In this document: positions 29,843-39,173 of the stretch, in pieces
Layout of the letters: the number at the start of each line of letters is the position of its first letter
Numbering within the stretch: the first letter of the stretch is position 1
Assembly (NCBI RefSeq): GCF_035621355.1
Contig: NZ_CP141769.1
Coordinates: forward strand, 496,001-560,000
Direction: 5' to 3'
DNA: 64,000 bases
Source: Thiobacillus sp. SCUT-2
Lineage (GTDB): Bacteria > Pseudomonadota > Gammaproteobacteria > Burkholderiales > Thiobacillaceae
Notes under the pieces: model-generated
Database searches by the model: none
Seen by the model: only the letters and a program-made list of their open reading frames with translations
What the model was told of the DNA's origin: nothing
Translations under genes and position numbers: made by a program

Positions 29843-30976
29843 ATGCAAAAGAAACTGATTGCGCTGGCGATGGCTTCCGCCTTTGCCGCCCCGGCTTTCG
29901 CCGCCACCAGCAACGTTGACATCTATGGCGTGTTCAACATGTCCGTCGAGCGTATCGACAGCGGCAGGACGGGTGTCGACAAGAGCACCAGCGTCAACAA
30001 CAACAACAGCCGCATCGGCTTCAAAGGCACCGAAGATCTGGGCGGCGGCCTGGCTGCCGTGTGGCAGGTCGAGTCCAGCATTGCTGCTGACCAAGGCAGC
30101 GGCTCGCTGGCTGCCCGTAACACCTTCGTCGGCCTGAAGGGCGGCTTCGGTACCGTTCTGCTGGGCAAGATCGACACCCCGATGAAGGGCCTCGGCCGCG
30201 CGGTCGACAACTTCGGCGACGGCATCGCCGACTCCCGCAACATCCTGGGCACGACTCTGGTTGGCGCGAACGCGTGGGATGCCCGCACCAACAACACCAT
30301 CGCCTACGTCACCCCCGACTTCAGCGGCCTGTCGGCTGTCCTGGCCTATGTCACGGACACGAGCGCCTCGGGCACCACCGCTGCTCCGATTTCGTCGATC
30401 ACTACGTGTGCGAGCAGCCTCGACTGCAACAAGCGCGACGCCTGGAGCGGTGCCGTCAACTATAACAATGGTCCCCTGATGCTGGGCGCCGGCTACGAGA
30501 AGCACAACAGCTCTGCTGCCGGCGTCGACCTGTCGGCCCACATCTGGCGTGCTGTTGCTGGCTACAGCTTTGGTGGCGCCAAGCTGGGCGCCCTGTACGA
30601 GAAGGCCTCCGGTGACGCCCTTGCGAACGGCGACAGCCTGATGGACCGCAAGGCTTGGGGCGTGTTCGGTAACTACGCCATCGGTGCCGTCACCCTCAAG
30701 GCCAACTACCTGAAGGCCGACGAGCAGGGCAACATCGCCAACAGCGGCGCCAAGCAGTACACGCTGGGTGCTGACTACGCGCTGTCCAAGCGCACCACGG
30801 CCTACGCCTTCTACGCCAAGGTCAAGAACGACACCAACGCCGGCTACGGTCTGGGCGCTGCAGGCACCAGCAACACCTTCATCCCCGGCAGCAACGCTGG
30901 CACGACGGCTGCTCCCTTCCCGTACGCGGGTGTCGATCCCTCGGTGTTCGGTATCGGCATGAAGCACAGCTTCTAA
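29843..30976 (+). CDS. Gram-negative porin (general diffusion type)
   Basis: A 377-residue outer membrane protein. The signal peptide MQKKLIALAMASAFAAPAFA is cleaved at about residue 20; the mature chain starts ATSNVDIYGVFNMSVERID and has the porin pattern SRIGFKGTEDLGGGLAAVWQVE, ending GIGMKHSF with a C-terminal Phe needed for barrel assembly. AAGGAGA precedes the ATG. It belongs to the betaproteobacterial porin_4/OmpC-like family of trimeric 16-strand barrels. Codon use is strongly biased, suggesting high expression. Confidence 0.94.
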   Translation: MQKKLIALAMASAFAAPAFAATSNVDIYGVFNMSVERIDSGRTGVDKSTSVNNNNSRIGFKGTEDLGGGLAAVWQVESSIAADQGSGSLAARNTFVGLKGGFGTVLLGKIDTPMKGLGRAVDNFGDGIADSRNILGTTLVGANAWDARTNNTIAYVTPDFSGLSAVLAYVTDTSASGTTAAPISSITTCASSLDCNKRDAWSGAVNYNNGPLMLGAGYEKHNSSAAGVDLSAHIWRAVAGYSFGGAKLGALYEKASGDALANGDSLMDRKAWGVFGNYAIGAVTLKANYLKADEQGNIANSGAKQYTLGADYALSKRTTAYAFYAKVKNDTNAGYGLGAAGTSNTFIPGSNAGTTAAPFPYAGVDPSVFGIGMKHSF

Positions 30977-31011
30977 TTCAGCGCCGGGCTTGCCCGGTTT
31001 GAAGATGAAGC

Positions 31012-31043
31012 AAAAAAGGGCTCCTTCGGGAGCCCTTTTTTTT
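31012..31043 (+). terminator. Rho-independent terminator of the porin gene
   Basis: Stem GGGCTCC / GGAGCCC with a TTCG loop, preceded by six A and followed by eight T residues, 36 bases after the porin stop. Confidence 0.95.
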
Positions 31044-31095
31044 GCGCCCGATCGACGCGTGTGAGGGGGGCGGACTTGTCGTGAATCGTTGGGCG

Positions 31096-32718
31096 CTACC
31101 CGCCGGCCTCGCCCTGGTCCCTGTAGCCGAAATGGTCGACGTAAGGCTGCAACGTCTCCATCACATTGTCGAGCCAGGGCTGGTAGCGCTGCCAGCGCCC
31201 GGCGGCGCGTCGGTAGATCGGCTGCGTGACCTGCGAATGGCTGGGGGTGTTGATGTGGCCGCGCCGTGCGGCATGCTCGTGTGGGCGTGCCATGTCCGCG
31301 TTCCAGTTCTGGCCGAGAAAATCCAGCAGGGGCTGGATCTCGCCGGGTAGGTCCTGCACCAGATGCTCGTAATAAACGCGGTGGTAGCGCAGCGGCAGTT
31401 GTTCGGCCCAACGGCGCCACAGCCCCATGACGCGCGCATAAAGGGCGGCCGCGTCGTCGAGGGTGTAGAAGTTGGCCATCGCATCGTTGGGAGCGAACAG
31501 GTGCATGAAGCCGCTCAGCACGCAGTCCGCCGGATGGCGCAGGGCGAGGATCAAGCGCGCATCGGGGAAGATGCTCAGGATGTAGGGCAGGCGGATCAGG
31601 TTGAGGGGGTATTTGTCGACCAGCAGCGTGCCCGGGCGAAGCTCGAGGAAGTCGGCCACGTATTCGTGGTAAAGCGCGCGCAGGCGCGCGCGCTCGTCGG
31701 CTCGCAGGTCTGCGAGGCCGTTCGGCCTGCCCGCGACCAGCCGGTCCATGTCGTCGCACAGCAGGCCGACGATGGGCTTTTCCTCCAGCGTCTGGATCTG
31801 CGGGTGGCTGTCGAGGATCTGGTCGAGCAGGGTCGTGCCTGAGCGCGGAAAACCGATCAGGAAAACCGGTGCGGGCGGCTGGCTGGCGGTGGCGGGCAGG
31901 TCGCGCAGCCAGCTCACATCGATTCGCGCGAGTCGGTCCAGCTCATCCGTGTAGCGGACCTTGTCGATGCCGCGCTGCTGGGCGAGCCCGGCCTGCAGGC
32001 GATTGGCTTCGGCGAAGTCGGCGAAAGCAGGCGCGACCAGGTCGAGCCGGTCGTAGAGCAGCCCCCGCTCGTAGTGGAAGACCGAGGCCAGCTCGCTATC
32101 CAGTCCGCTCGCGTCTATGTGCTGGAAGCGTTGCAGCGCCTGTTCGAATTGTTGTGCGCGGCGCTCGCAGATCGCCATGATCAGATTCAGGCCGGGGTTC
32201 GCCGGGTCGGTCAGCAGGCCTGCCGATGCGACCGCTTCGGCTTCGGCGAGACGGTTGCCCGATTGCAGCAGATGGGCAAGATGGACGCGGGCGGCGGTGT
32301 CATGCGGGTGGCGGCGTACGAGGTGCTCGTACTCGGCGACGGCCGCGTCCCAGCGATTCATGGCGTGGAGCAGTCGCGCCAGATTGACGCGCGCGTCGTC
32401 GAAATCGGGGTCGAGCGCGAGCGCCTTCCGATAGCTCGCCTCTGCCTCCTCGGGCCGTTCGAGGCCGCGCAGGGCGTTCGCGAGATTCGAATGGTATTTG
32501 GCGATGCCGGGCTGCTGGGCGATGGCCTGGCCCAACAGCGGCTCGGCCTCGGAATAGCGGCCCTGAATGTTGCGGATGACGCCGAGTAGATGAAACGCGT
32601 CGGCTTGCGGATCTGGCTGGGCGAGCAGCTGTGTGCAAATGCGCTCGGCGTTGGCCAGATTGCCGGCGCGGGCGTGGGCCAGGGCTGACTGCAGGCCGTC
32701 GGGTGACGTGGTTGGCAT
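31096..32718 (-). CDS. TPR repeat protein with sulfotransferase domain
   Basis: A 540-residue protein. Residues 1-250 carry about six tetratricopeptide repeats (for example YHSNLANALRGLERPEEAEA). From about 284 a sulfotransferase domain begins: FLIGFPRSGTTLLDQILDSH holds the PAPS 5'-phosphosulfate loop PRSGTTLL (291-298). The 3'-phosphate binding part is probably RHPADCVLSGF. It would transfer sulfate from PAPS to an unknown acceptor. There are no adjacent glycan or PAPS genes. It stands between the porin terminator and osmC on the opposite strand to the porin. Confidence 0.85.
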   Translation of the reverse strand: MPTTSPDGLQSALAHARAGNLANAERICTQLLAQPDPQADAFHLLGVIRNIQGRYSEAEPLLGQAIAQQPGIAKYHSNLANALRGLERPEEAEASYRKALALDPDFDDARVNLARLLHAMNRWDAAVAEYEHLVRRHPHDTAARVHLAHLLQSGNRLAEAEAVASAGLLTDPANPGLNLIMAICERRAQQFEQALQRFQHIDASGLDSELASVFHYERGLLYDRLDLVAPAFADFAEANRLQAGLAQQRGIDKVRYTDELDRLARIDVSWLRDLPATASQPPAPVFLIGFPRSGTTLLDQILDSHPQIQTLEEKPIVGLLCDDMDRLVAGRPNGLADLRADERARLRALYHEYVADFLELRPGTLLVDKYPLNLIRLPYILSIFPDARLILALRHPADCVLSGFMHLFAPNDAMANFYTLDDAAALYARVMGLWRRWAEQLPLRYHRVYYEHLVQDLPGEIQPLLDFLGQNWNADMARPHEHAARRGHINTPSHSQVTQPIYRRAAGRWQRYQPWLDNVMETLQPYVDHFGYRDQGEAGG

Positions 32719-32736
32719 GACGTCTTTCAGGTGGGC

Positions 32737-33153
32737 TTACCCCTCCACCACCTCGAAATCGTGGGTGATCTCGGCCACCTTGCCGAGCATGATGCTGGCC
32801 GAGCAATATTTCTCGGCCGAGAGCTTCACCGCCTGCTCGACGCGCCTGGGGTCGAGGTTCTTGCCGGTGACGGTGAAGTGCAGGTGGATCTTCGTGAACA
32901 CCTTGGGATCGGTCGTGGCGCGTTCGGCGGAAAGGTCGGCGACGCAGTCGGTGATCGCCTGGCGGCCCTTCCTCAGGATGTGGACGACGTCGTAGGCGGA
33001 ACAGCCGCCGAGGCCCAGGAGCAGCATTTCCATCGGCCGCACGCCGAGGTTCTTGCCGCCGCCGTCGGGCGGGCCGTCCATGACGACGCTGTGGCCGGAT
33101 TCGCTCTGGCCGACGAAGCTGACGCCTTCGATGAGTTTGACGCGGGCTTTCAT
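32737..33153 (-). CDS. OsmC family protein
   Basis: A 138-residue protein with the two cysteines of the family, Cys51 (LGLGGCSAYDVV) and Cys117 (AEKYCSASIML), which reduce peroxides in OsmC/Ohr proteins. The sequence around GVRPMEMLLLGLGGCS is closer to the YhfA-type OsmC-like subgroup than to Ohr. It lies 18 bases upstream of the TPR-sulfotransferase gene and may share its transcript. Redox function is inferred from the family. Confidence 0.87.
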   Translation of the reverse strand: MKARVKLIEGVSFVGQSESGHSVVMDGPPDGGGKNLGVRPMEMLLLGLGGCSAYDVVHILRKGRQAITDCVADLSAERATTDPKVFTKIHLHFTVTGKNLDPRRVEQAVKLSAEKYCSASIMLGKVAEITHDFEVVEG

Positions 33154-33220
33154 GGGATTCCTTCAGATTAAATAGTGGCTTCGACGAGCCTGTCTTTCGG
33201 CCAGGCGCGGGGCGAACGGA

Positions 33221-33979
33221 TCAGAAATTCGAGCGAAGTTTGTACCACAAAATGCCCAGCCATTCGTGCAGTGCGAAGGTGCTGTCGCGCAGGCCGGCGG
33301 GCGTGGGCACGAGGTCGAGCGGCGAGTCGATGCGCGTGCTGGAAAACTGGATGCCCGCCGGGATGACGGCGAGGCCCTGGGCCTCGAACAGCGGCACGGC
33401 GCGCCGCAGGTGCCAGGCGTGGGTGACGAGGACGATGCGGTGCACGCCGCTTTTCGCCAGCAGCGGCGCCGACCGCCGCGCGTTGTCCCAGGTGGTGAGC
33501 GCGCCGTCCTCGACCCAGCGCGGCGCGATGCCGTATTCGTCCTGAAGGATGCGCTGCATGATGCGGCCTTCGGGCTGCGTGCCGCCGCCGGGCATGCCGC
33601 CGGTGACGAGCAGGGGCAGGCCGCTGGAGCGGTGCAGCAGGGCGGCGTAGCGCAGGCGCTCCAGGCTCAGTCCGTTGAGCGTGTCGCCGCCGTATTCGGG
33701 CGCGTCGATGCGCCGCCCGCCGCCGAGCACGACGATGGCGTCGGCCGTCTTGAGGTCGGCGGGGTCGAGCGGTCGGCTGATTTCGAGGCTCTTTTCCAGC
33801 AGGCCGCCGACCCAGGGGGTGGACAGGGCATACAGCGCGACGGCAGACAGCAGGATGAGCGACATGGCCAGGCGGGGGCGGCGACGATGCAGGAAAAGGC
33901 CGGCGGCCAGCAGGATCACCAGCGACAGCGGCGGCAGCAGGGCGAGGGCGATCAGGTCGGTGGCGAGCCAGGCGGTCAT
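33221..33979 (-). CDS. YdcF/ElyC family (DUF218) envelope protein
   Basis: A 252-residue protein with two N-terminal membrane segments ([20 protein letters not shown] and [18 protein letters not shown]) and a periplasmic DUF218 domain with [31 protein letters not shown] and [19 protein letters not shown]. coli ElyC/YdcF act in envelope or lipid-carrier homeostasis; the substrate here is unknown. Divergent from rplM across the promoter region. Confidence 0.85.
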   Translation of the reverse strand: MTAWLATDLIALALLPPLSLVILLAAGLFLHRRRPRLAMSLILLSAVALYALSTPWVGGLLEKSLEISRPLDPADLKTADAIVVLGGGRRIDAPEYGGDTLNGLSLERLRYAALLHRSSGLPLLVTGGMPGGGTQPEGRIMQRILQDEYGIAPRWVEDGALTTWDNARRSAPLLAKSGVHRIVLVTHAWHLRRAVPLFEAQGLAVIPAGIQFSSTRIDSPLDLVPTPAGLRDSTFALHEWLGILWYKLRSNF

Positions 33980-34024
33980 GGCGGGGATTGTATGCCGGGG
34001 TGGCCCGGGGTTCGCATACAGTGT

Positions 34025-34054
34025 TTGACTTTGTTCCAGCTCGGCAGTTAAAAT
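34025..34054 (+). promoter_or_regulatory. Promoter of the rplM-rpsI operon
   Basis: TTGACT (34025-34030) and TTAAAAT (starting 34048) with a 17-18 base spacer make a near-consensus sigma-70 promoter 42 bases upstream of the rplM ATG. Confidence 0.75.
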
Positions 34055-34095
34055 GCCCGGCTTTCCGAGATTATCCTCTGTGCAGAGGTTGGGTC

Positions 34096-34530
34096 ATGAA
34101 AACCTTTTCCGCAAAAACGCATGAAGTCAAACGCGACTGGTTCGTGGTTGACGCCGACAACAAAGTGCTGGGCCGCCTGGCTTCCGAGATTGCCCGCCGT
34201 CTGCGCGGCAAGCACAAGCCAGAGTTCACGCCCCACGTCGACACTGGCGATTACATCGTGGTCGTGAACGCCGCCAAGATGCGCGTGACCGGCAACAAGG
34301 AACTCGACAAGAAATACTATCGCCATTCGGGTTTCCCCGGGGGCATTTATGAAACGACCTTCGGCAAGATGCAGGAGCGTTTCCCCGGTCGTGCGCTGGA
34401 AAAGGCGGTCAAGGGCATGCTGCCCAAGGGCCCGCTCGGCTATGCCATGATCAAGAAGATGAAAATTTACGCGGGCGCGGAACATCCGCACGAGGCTCAG
34501 CAGCCCAAGCCCCTCGAAATCAACGCATAA
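34096..34530 (+). CDS. rplM: 50S ribosomal protein L13
   Basis: The 144-residue protein starts [20 protein letters not shown] and contains [19 protein letters not shown] and the signature [15 protein letters not shown]13 is an early large-subunit assembly protein. The open frame extends upstream, but the ATG at 34096 with GAGGTTGGG before it fits all homologues. Co-transcribed with rpsI. Confidence 0.98.
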   Translation: MKTFSAKTHEVKRDWFVVDADNKVLGRLASEIARRLRGKHKPEFTPHVDTGDYIVVVNAAKMRVTGNKELDKKYYRHSGFPGGIYETTFGKMQERFPGRALEKAVKGMLPKGPLGYAMIKKMKIYAGAEHPHEAQQPKPLEINA

Positions 34531-34539
34531 GGTCGCATC

Positions 34540-34932
34540 ATGATCGGTAACTACAACTACGGTACGGGTCGTCGCAAGGAATCGGTTGCGCGCGTGTTCA
34601 TCAAGGCGGGCAGCGGCAAGATCGTCGTCAACGACAAGCCCGTCGACGAGTATTTCTCCCGCGAGACCGGCCGCATGGTCGTGCGCCAGCCGCTGGTGCT
34701 GACCGACAGCCTGAACAAGTTCGACATCATGGTGAACGTCTCCGGCGGCGGCGAATCCGGCCAGGCCGGCGCGGTGCGCCACGGCATCACCCGCGCCCTG
34801 ATCGATTTCTCGGCCGAGATGAAGCCGGTGCTGAAGGCCGCTGGTCTCGTCACCCGCGACGCCCGCGAAGTCGAGCGCAAGAAGGTCGGCTTCCACAAGG
34901 CCCGTCGCCGCAAGCAGTTCTCCAAGCGCTGA
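34540..34932 (+). CDS. rpsI: 30S ribosomal protein S9
   Basis: A 130-residue protein ending [17 protein letters not shown], the C-terminal tail that reaches P-site tRNA. Other signatures are [20 protein letters not shown] and [19 protein letters not shown]. The gene is 9 bases after rplM. Confidence 0.98.
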   Translation: MIGNYNYGTGRRKESVARVFIKAGSGKIVVNDKPVDEYFSRETGRMVVRQPLVLTDSLNKFDIMVNVSGGGESGQAGAVRHGITRALIDFSAEMKPVLKAAGLVTRDAREVERKKVGFHKARRRKQFSKR

Positions 34933-34950
34933 TCGCTGGCCTGCGCAAGA

Positions 34951-34978
34951 AAAAGCCGTCCTTCAGGGCGGCTTTTTT
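34951..34978 (+). terminator. Rho-independent terminator of rplM-rpsI
   Basis: Stem AGCCGTCC / GGGCGGCT (one G-T pair) with TTCA loop, flanked by an A-run and six T residues, 21 bases after the rpsI stop. Confidence 0.93.
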
Positions 34979-35037
34979 CATGCCTGCGCATCGCGCGTGT
35001 CTTACAATTCAAGGGTTCTCTGCAAGGAAGCCACAGC

Positions 35038-36066
35038 ATGATCAAAGTCGGTATCGTCGGCGGCACGGGCTACACCGGTGTCGAACTGCTGCGCCTGCTG
35101 GCGCGTCATCCCGAGGTGGAGTTGAAGGCCATCACCTCGCGCAAGGAAGCCGGGATGCCGGTTGCGGACATGTTCCCCAATCTGCGCGGGCGCGTGAAGC
35201 TCGCCTTTTCCTCGCCTGAGGAAGCCGGGCTGGAGGCCTGCGACGTGGTGTTCTTTGCCACCCCCAACGGCGTGGCGATGCAGCAGACCCGCGCGCTGCT
35301 CGGCGCCGGCGTCAAGGTGATCGACCTGGCGGCCGACTTCCGCATCAAGGACCTGGCGGTGTGGGAGAAGTGGTACAAGATGGAGCACGCCTGCCCGGAT
35401 CTCGTCGCCGAGGCGGTCTATGGCCTGCCCGAGATCAACCGCGACAAGATCAAGGGCGCCCGCCTGATCGCCAACCCGGGCTGCTACCCGACCGCGGTGC
35501 AACTGGGTTTCCTGCCGCTGCTGGAGGCGGGCGTGGCCGACGCGAGCTTCCTGGTGGCGGACGCCAAGTCGGGCGTGTCGGGCGCCGGGCGCAAGCCGGA
35601 AACGCATATCCTGTTCGCCGAGGCGGCGGACAACTTCAAGGCCTACGCCGTCGCCGGCCATCGCCACTGGCCGGAGATCAAGCAGGGGCTGGAGATGTTC
35701 GCCGGCAGGGAGGTCGGATTCACCTTCGTGCCGCACCTGACGCCGCTGATCCGCGGCATCCACGCGACCCTCTATGCCAGGGTCGGTACCGACGTCGACC
35801 TGCAGGCGCTGTACGAGAAGCGCTTTGCCGGCGAGGCCTTCGTCGACGTGCTGCCGGCCGGCAGCCATCCGGAGACGCGTTCGGTGCGCGGCGCCAATAC
35901 CTGCCGCATCGCGGTGCACCGGCCGCACGGCGGGGACATGGTGGTGGTGCTGTCGGTGATCGACAACCTGGTCAAGGGGGCGGCCGGCCAGGCGGTGCAG
36001 AACATGAACATCCTGTTCGGCCTGCCCGAAGACGTGGCGCTGGCCGACGTGGGCATGCTGCCCTGA
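35038..36066 (+). CDS. argC: N-acetyl-gamma-glutamyl-phosphate reductase
   Basis: A 342-residue NADPH-dependent enzyme of arginine synthesis that reduces N-acetylglutamyl-5-phosphate to the semialdehyde. The Rossmann motif is [18 protein letters not shown] at the N terminus and the catalytic cysteine is Cys149 in [19 protein letters not shown] supplies the usual histidine region. AAGGAAG precedes the ATG. No other arg gene is adjacent, so it is an isolated pathway gene, as in many betaproteobacteria where it follows rpsI. Confidence 0.96.
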   Translation: MIKVGIVGGTGYTGVELLRLLARHPEVELKAITSRKEAGMPVADMFPNLRGRVKLAFSSPEEAGLEACDVVFFATPNGVAMQQTRALLGAGVKVIDLAADFRIKDLAVWEKWYKMEHACPDLVAEAVYGLPEINRDKIKGARLIANPGCYPTAVQLGFLPLLEAGVADASFLVADAKSGVSGAGRKPETHILFAEAADNFKAYAVAGHRHWPEIKQGLEMFAGREVGFTFVPHLTPLIRGIHATLYARVGTDVDLQALYEKRFAGEAFVDVLPAGSHPETRSVRGANTCRIAVHRPHGGDMVVVLSVIDNLVKGAAGQAVQNMNILFGLPEDVALADVGMLP

Positions 36067-36111
36067 GCTGAAGACGGCGCCGGAACTCCGCAGCCCGAAG
36101 AGGGTCTTTGC

Positions 36112-36139
36112 TTGACGCACGTCGGGTGATGCGGATAAT
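36112..36139 (+). promoter_or_regulatory. Promoter of erpA
   Basis: TTGACG (36112-36117), 16-base spacer and GATAAT (36134-36139) form a good sigma-70 promoter 29 bases before the erpA ATG. No IscR-type box was recognised with confidence. Confidence 0.65.
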
Positions 36140-36168
36140 CACCCCACACTTTCTTTAGGAGCATCACC

Positions 36169-36519
36169 ATGAATGCAGCAACCGAAATGGAATCGCCGCT
36201 GATCTTTACCGACAGCGCCGCGGCCAAAGTCAAGAGCCTGATCGACGAGGAAGGCAACCCCGACCTGAAACTGCGCGTATTCGTTTCGGGCGGCGGCTGC
36301 TCGGGCTTCCAGTACGGCTTCACCTTCGACGAGACGCAGAACGCCGACGACACCGTGATGGTGAAGAACGGCGTCACGCTGCTGGTCGATTCGATGAGCT
36401 TCCAGTACCTGGTCGGCGCTGAAATCGACTATTCGGAAGGCCTGGAAGGCGCGCAGTTCGTGATCAAGAACCCGAACGCCCAGACCACCTGCGGTTGCGG
36501 TTCGTCGTTCTCCGCCTGA
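36169..36519 (+). CDS. erpA: Iron-sulfur cluster insertion protein ErpA
   Basis: A 116-residue A-type carrier delivering Fe-S clusters to apoproteins. Cys44 ([11 protein letters not shown]), Cys108 and Cys110 (TTCGCGSSF) form the C-x63-C-G-C cluster site. The N terminus [20 protein letters not shown] and length fit betaproteobacterial ErpA rather than IscA. TTAGGAG upstream is the ribosome binding site. A bidirectional terminator follows. Confidence 0.95.
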   Translation: MNAATEMESPLIFTDSAAAKVKSLIDEEGNPDLKLRVFVSGGGCSGFQYGFTFDETQNADDTVMVKNGVTLLVDSMSFQYLVGAEIDYSEGLEGAQFVIKNPNAQTTCGCGSSFSA

Positions 36520-36536
36520 GCGGAACCCGACGGCAT

Positions 36537-36562
36537 AAAAAAGCGGCTTCGGCCGCTTTTTT
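36537..36562. terminator. Bidirectional terminator between erpA and anmK
   Basis: Stem AAGCGGC / GCCGCTT with a TTCG loop, A-run on the left and T-run on the right, so it can end transcription of both the convergent erpA (plus) and anmK (minus) genes. Confidence 0.93.
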
Positions 36563-36582
36563 CTTTTGGGGGCGTCGCGCGC

Positions 36583-37701
36583 TCAGGCAGGATAGACGGC
36601 GCCTAGCACGCGTTCACCGCGGGCGCCGGTGACGGCTGGCAGGTTGCCCGGGGCGCGGTGCAGGGTCTGCCGGGCCAGCCACGCGAAGGCGAGCGCTTCC
36701 ATCCAGTCCGGGTCGATTCCCAGCGCCGTGGTCGTGTCGACCTCGACCCCGGCCAAGCGGGCGCGGACGCGCCGCATCAGGGCGCCGTTGTGGGCGCCGC
36801 CGCCGCAGACATAGAGTTCCCGCGCCCCCGCGCAATCGCGCCGTACCGCATCGGCCAGGCTGACGGCCGTGAATTCGAGCAGCGTGGCCTGTACGTCGGC
36901 GGGCGCCACCGCCTCGTGCAGGCCCGCAAGAACGGCGTCCAGCCAGTCCAGGTTGAACTGCTCGCGCCCCGCGCTCTTTGGCGGCGGCTGGCGCAGGTAG
37001 GCGTGATCCGTCAATGCATCGAACAGGGCGGGGTGGACGCGGCCACTGGCTGCCCAGCGGCCGTCCGGGTCGTAATGCGCCCCCTGATGACGGAGGATCC
37101 AGGCATCGAGCAGCAGGTTGCCCGGCCCCGTGTCCCAGCCGCGCACCGGGCCGGTCGGCGGCAGATCGGTGACGTTGGCGATGCCGCCGACATTGGCGAT
37201 GACGCGGTGAATCACCGGGTCGCGCAATACGTGCGCGTGAAAGGCCGGCACCAGCGGGGCGCCCTGACCACCTGCAGCAATGTCGCGGCTGCGGAAATCG
37301 GCCACGACCGCGATGCCGGTGAGTTCGGCGAGCAAGGCGGCGTTGCCGATCTGCAGCGTGTAGCCGTCGGCGGGACGATGGCGCAGGGTCTGGCCATGGC
37401 AGCCGATCGCGCGCACGCTGTCCCGCGCGCCGTCGCCCAGGAGGGCATTGACCGCGTCCGCGTAAAGGCGCGCCAGGTCGTTGGCGGCGAGGGCGGCCAG
37501 GTGAATTTCATTCGCCTGCGGCGCGTGCAGGGCCAGCAGTTGCGTGCGCAGCGCCTCGGGATACGGCAGGTAATGGGAGTGGAGTAGGCGGATCGGGCCC
37601 GTGGGGCCTATCTCGGCAAGAACGGCGTCGACGCCGTCGAGGCTGGTGCCGGACATGAGGCCGACGTAGCGTTCGGCCTCATGTGTGGCAGTTTCGCTCA
37701 A
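36583..37701 (-). CDS. anmK: Anhydro-N-acetylmuramic acid kinase
   Basis: A 372-residue sugar kinase that phosphorylates 1,6-anhydroMurNAc during cell wall recycling. The ATP-binding signature YVGLMSGTSLDGVDAVLAEI is at the N terminus; GWDTGPGNLLLDAWI and VCGGGAHNGALMRR are further family motifs. The start is the TTG at 37701, whose bases overlap the stop of the M23 peptidase gene (TTGA); no usable ATG lies before the conserved region. Coupling with a peptidoglycan hydrolase fits a wall-turnover operon. Confidence 0.93.
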   Translation of the reverse strand: MSETATHEAERYVGLMSGTSLDGVDAVLAEIGPTGPIRLLHSHYLPYPEALRTQLLALHAPQANEIHLAALAANDLARLYADAVNALLGDGARDSVRAIGCHGQTLRHRPADGYTLQIGNAALLAELTGIAVVADFRSRDIAAGGQGAPLVPAFHAHVLRDPVIHRVIANVGGIANVTDLPPTGPVRGWDTGPGNLLLDAWILRHQGAHYDPDGRWAASGRVHPALFDALTDHAYLRQPPPKSAGREQFNLDWLDAVLAGLHEAVAPADVQATLLEFTAVSLADAVRRDCAGARELYVCGGGAHNGALMRRVRARLAGVEVDTTTALGIDPDWMEALAFAWLARQTLHRAPGNLPAVTGARGERVLGAVYPA

Positions 37702-39014
37702 TCGAGCGCGGCGAGGTTGGTGCCGCGCAGCAGGCCCAGCTTGTCGGACCAGCTTGCGGTTTGCTGCAGGAAGCGCGCGCGCTGGGCCGCAACGAGCGGG
37801 GGCGAACCCGGCAGCTTGACCGTCAGCGGATTGTAGGGCTTGCCCGCGATCCGGACTTCGTAGTGCAGATGCGGGCCCGTCGCCACGCCGGTGGCACCGA
37901 CATAGGCGATCACCTGGCCTTGGCTCACCGCACGGCCCGGGCGAATGCCGGGCGCGAAGGCGCTGAGGTGGCCATAGTAGGTTTCATAGCCGCTCGGATG
38001 CCGCAGGATGACGAGGTTGCCGTAGCCACCCCGGCGGCCCGCGAATTCAACCGTGGCGTCGCCCGTGGCCTTCACGCGTGTCCCGGTCGGCGCACCGAAA
38101 TCGACGCCGGTATGGGCACGGGCATATCCGAGCACCGGGTGCATGCGCGAACTGCTGAAGTTCGAGGTCACGCGGGAGAATTCCAGCGGTGAGCGGAGGA
38201 AGCCTTTCTTCAGGGATTCGCCGTTGGGCGTGTAGTAGTCTTCGCGGCCCGCCGGGTCGCGGTAGAGCACGGCCCGGTAGGTCTTGCCGGCGTTGACGAA
38301 TTCGGCCGCCAGCAGTTCGCCGGTGGCAACCGGCTCGCCGTTGCGATAGGTGACGGAATAGATGACCGAGAAGGTGTCGCCACGGCGCAGGTCTTCGCGG
38401 AAATCCATTTTCGTCGAGAAGACTTCTGCCATCTTGTCGGCAATCTTGTCGGGGATGCCCGCGCTGTCGGTGGCGCCATACAGGGACGAGCTGATCCGTC
38501 CGGAGCGCATGATGACGCGGGTTTCCGTGGCGTCGGCGACCTGCTCGGAGACGTAGGTGTCGCCCTGCCGGCGGACCGTCAGATCGGGCGCGTTCCCGCG
38601 TTCGAAGCGGATCGCCAGCAGGTGCCCGTCCTGCGAGGTGGTCGCCCGGATGCGTTTGCCTGCGCGGATGCTGGTAGCCAGGTCGCGCACGGCGCTGGTG
38701 GCCAGCAGCTGCTGGATGTCGAGGTCATCGATCTTGAGGCGCTGCAGGGCGGTCGCGAGCGTGTCGCCCGACCGGATCAGCCCTTCGCGCTCGAATGTGC
38801 CGGCGTTGCCCGTGTTGGCCAGCGCCGGCAAGGCGATGGCTTCGGTGATCGTTTCTGGCGGGATGTTGCTCGTGGCGGTGTCGGGTGCCAGGCCGAAGGC
38901 GGCGACCACACCGAAGAGAGGCAGGCTGGAGAGCGCAACCAGCGCACGCAGGCTGAGGCGACGTTCCGCTCCAGTCATGCGATCGGTTAAGATTCTCAGT
39001 TTGGTGAGCGGCAT
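37698..39014 (-). CDS. mepM: M23 family metallopeptidase (MepM-like endopeptidase)
   Basis: A 438-residue periplasmic peptidoglycan endopeptidase. A membrane anchor or signal lies at about 22-45 (SLRALVALSSLPLFGVVAAF), then a LysM-like/OapA-type region (GLIRSGDTLATALQRLKI) and a C-terminal LytM domain with MHPVLGYARAHTGVDFGAPT and PHLHYEVR, which supply the zinc ligands. It cuts D-Ala-mDAP cross-links in relatives. It is upstream of anmK with a 4-base overlap and divergent from tyrS. Confidence 0.9.
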   Translation of the reverse strand: MPLTKLRILTDRMTGAERRLSLRALVALSSLPLFGVVAAFGLAPDTATSNIPPETITEAIALPALANTGNAGTFEREGLIRSGDTLATALQRLKIDDLDIQQLLATSAVRDLATSIRAGKRIRATTSQDGHLLAIRFERGNAPDLTVRRQGDTYVSEQVADATETRVIMRSGRISSSLYGATDSAGIPDKIADKMAEVFSTKMDFREDLRRGDTFSVIYSVTYRNGEPVATGELLAAEFVNAGKTYRAVLYRDPAGREDYYTPNGESLKKGFLRSPLEFSRVTSNFSSSRMHPVLGYARAHTGVDFGAPTGTRVKATGDATVEFAGRRGGYGNLVILRHPSGYETYYGHLSAFAPGIRPGRAVSQGQVIAYVGATGVATGPHLHYEVRIAGKPYNPLTVKLPGSPPLVAAQRARFLQQTASWSDKLGLLRGTNLAALD

Positions 39015-39173
39015 GGACCGTTTCCCTTCCGTAATCGAGCCGGGAGTCTACCACAATTGCCCCGGTCGGAGTTTCTTCAATCCAATCAGCGGCTTGCGTG
39101 AATTGGATGGGCTGCCATACAGGGTTTACGGCTAGGTTCCGGGCAAACTTGACGGTTTACAGAGAGGAATTTG

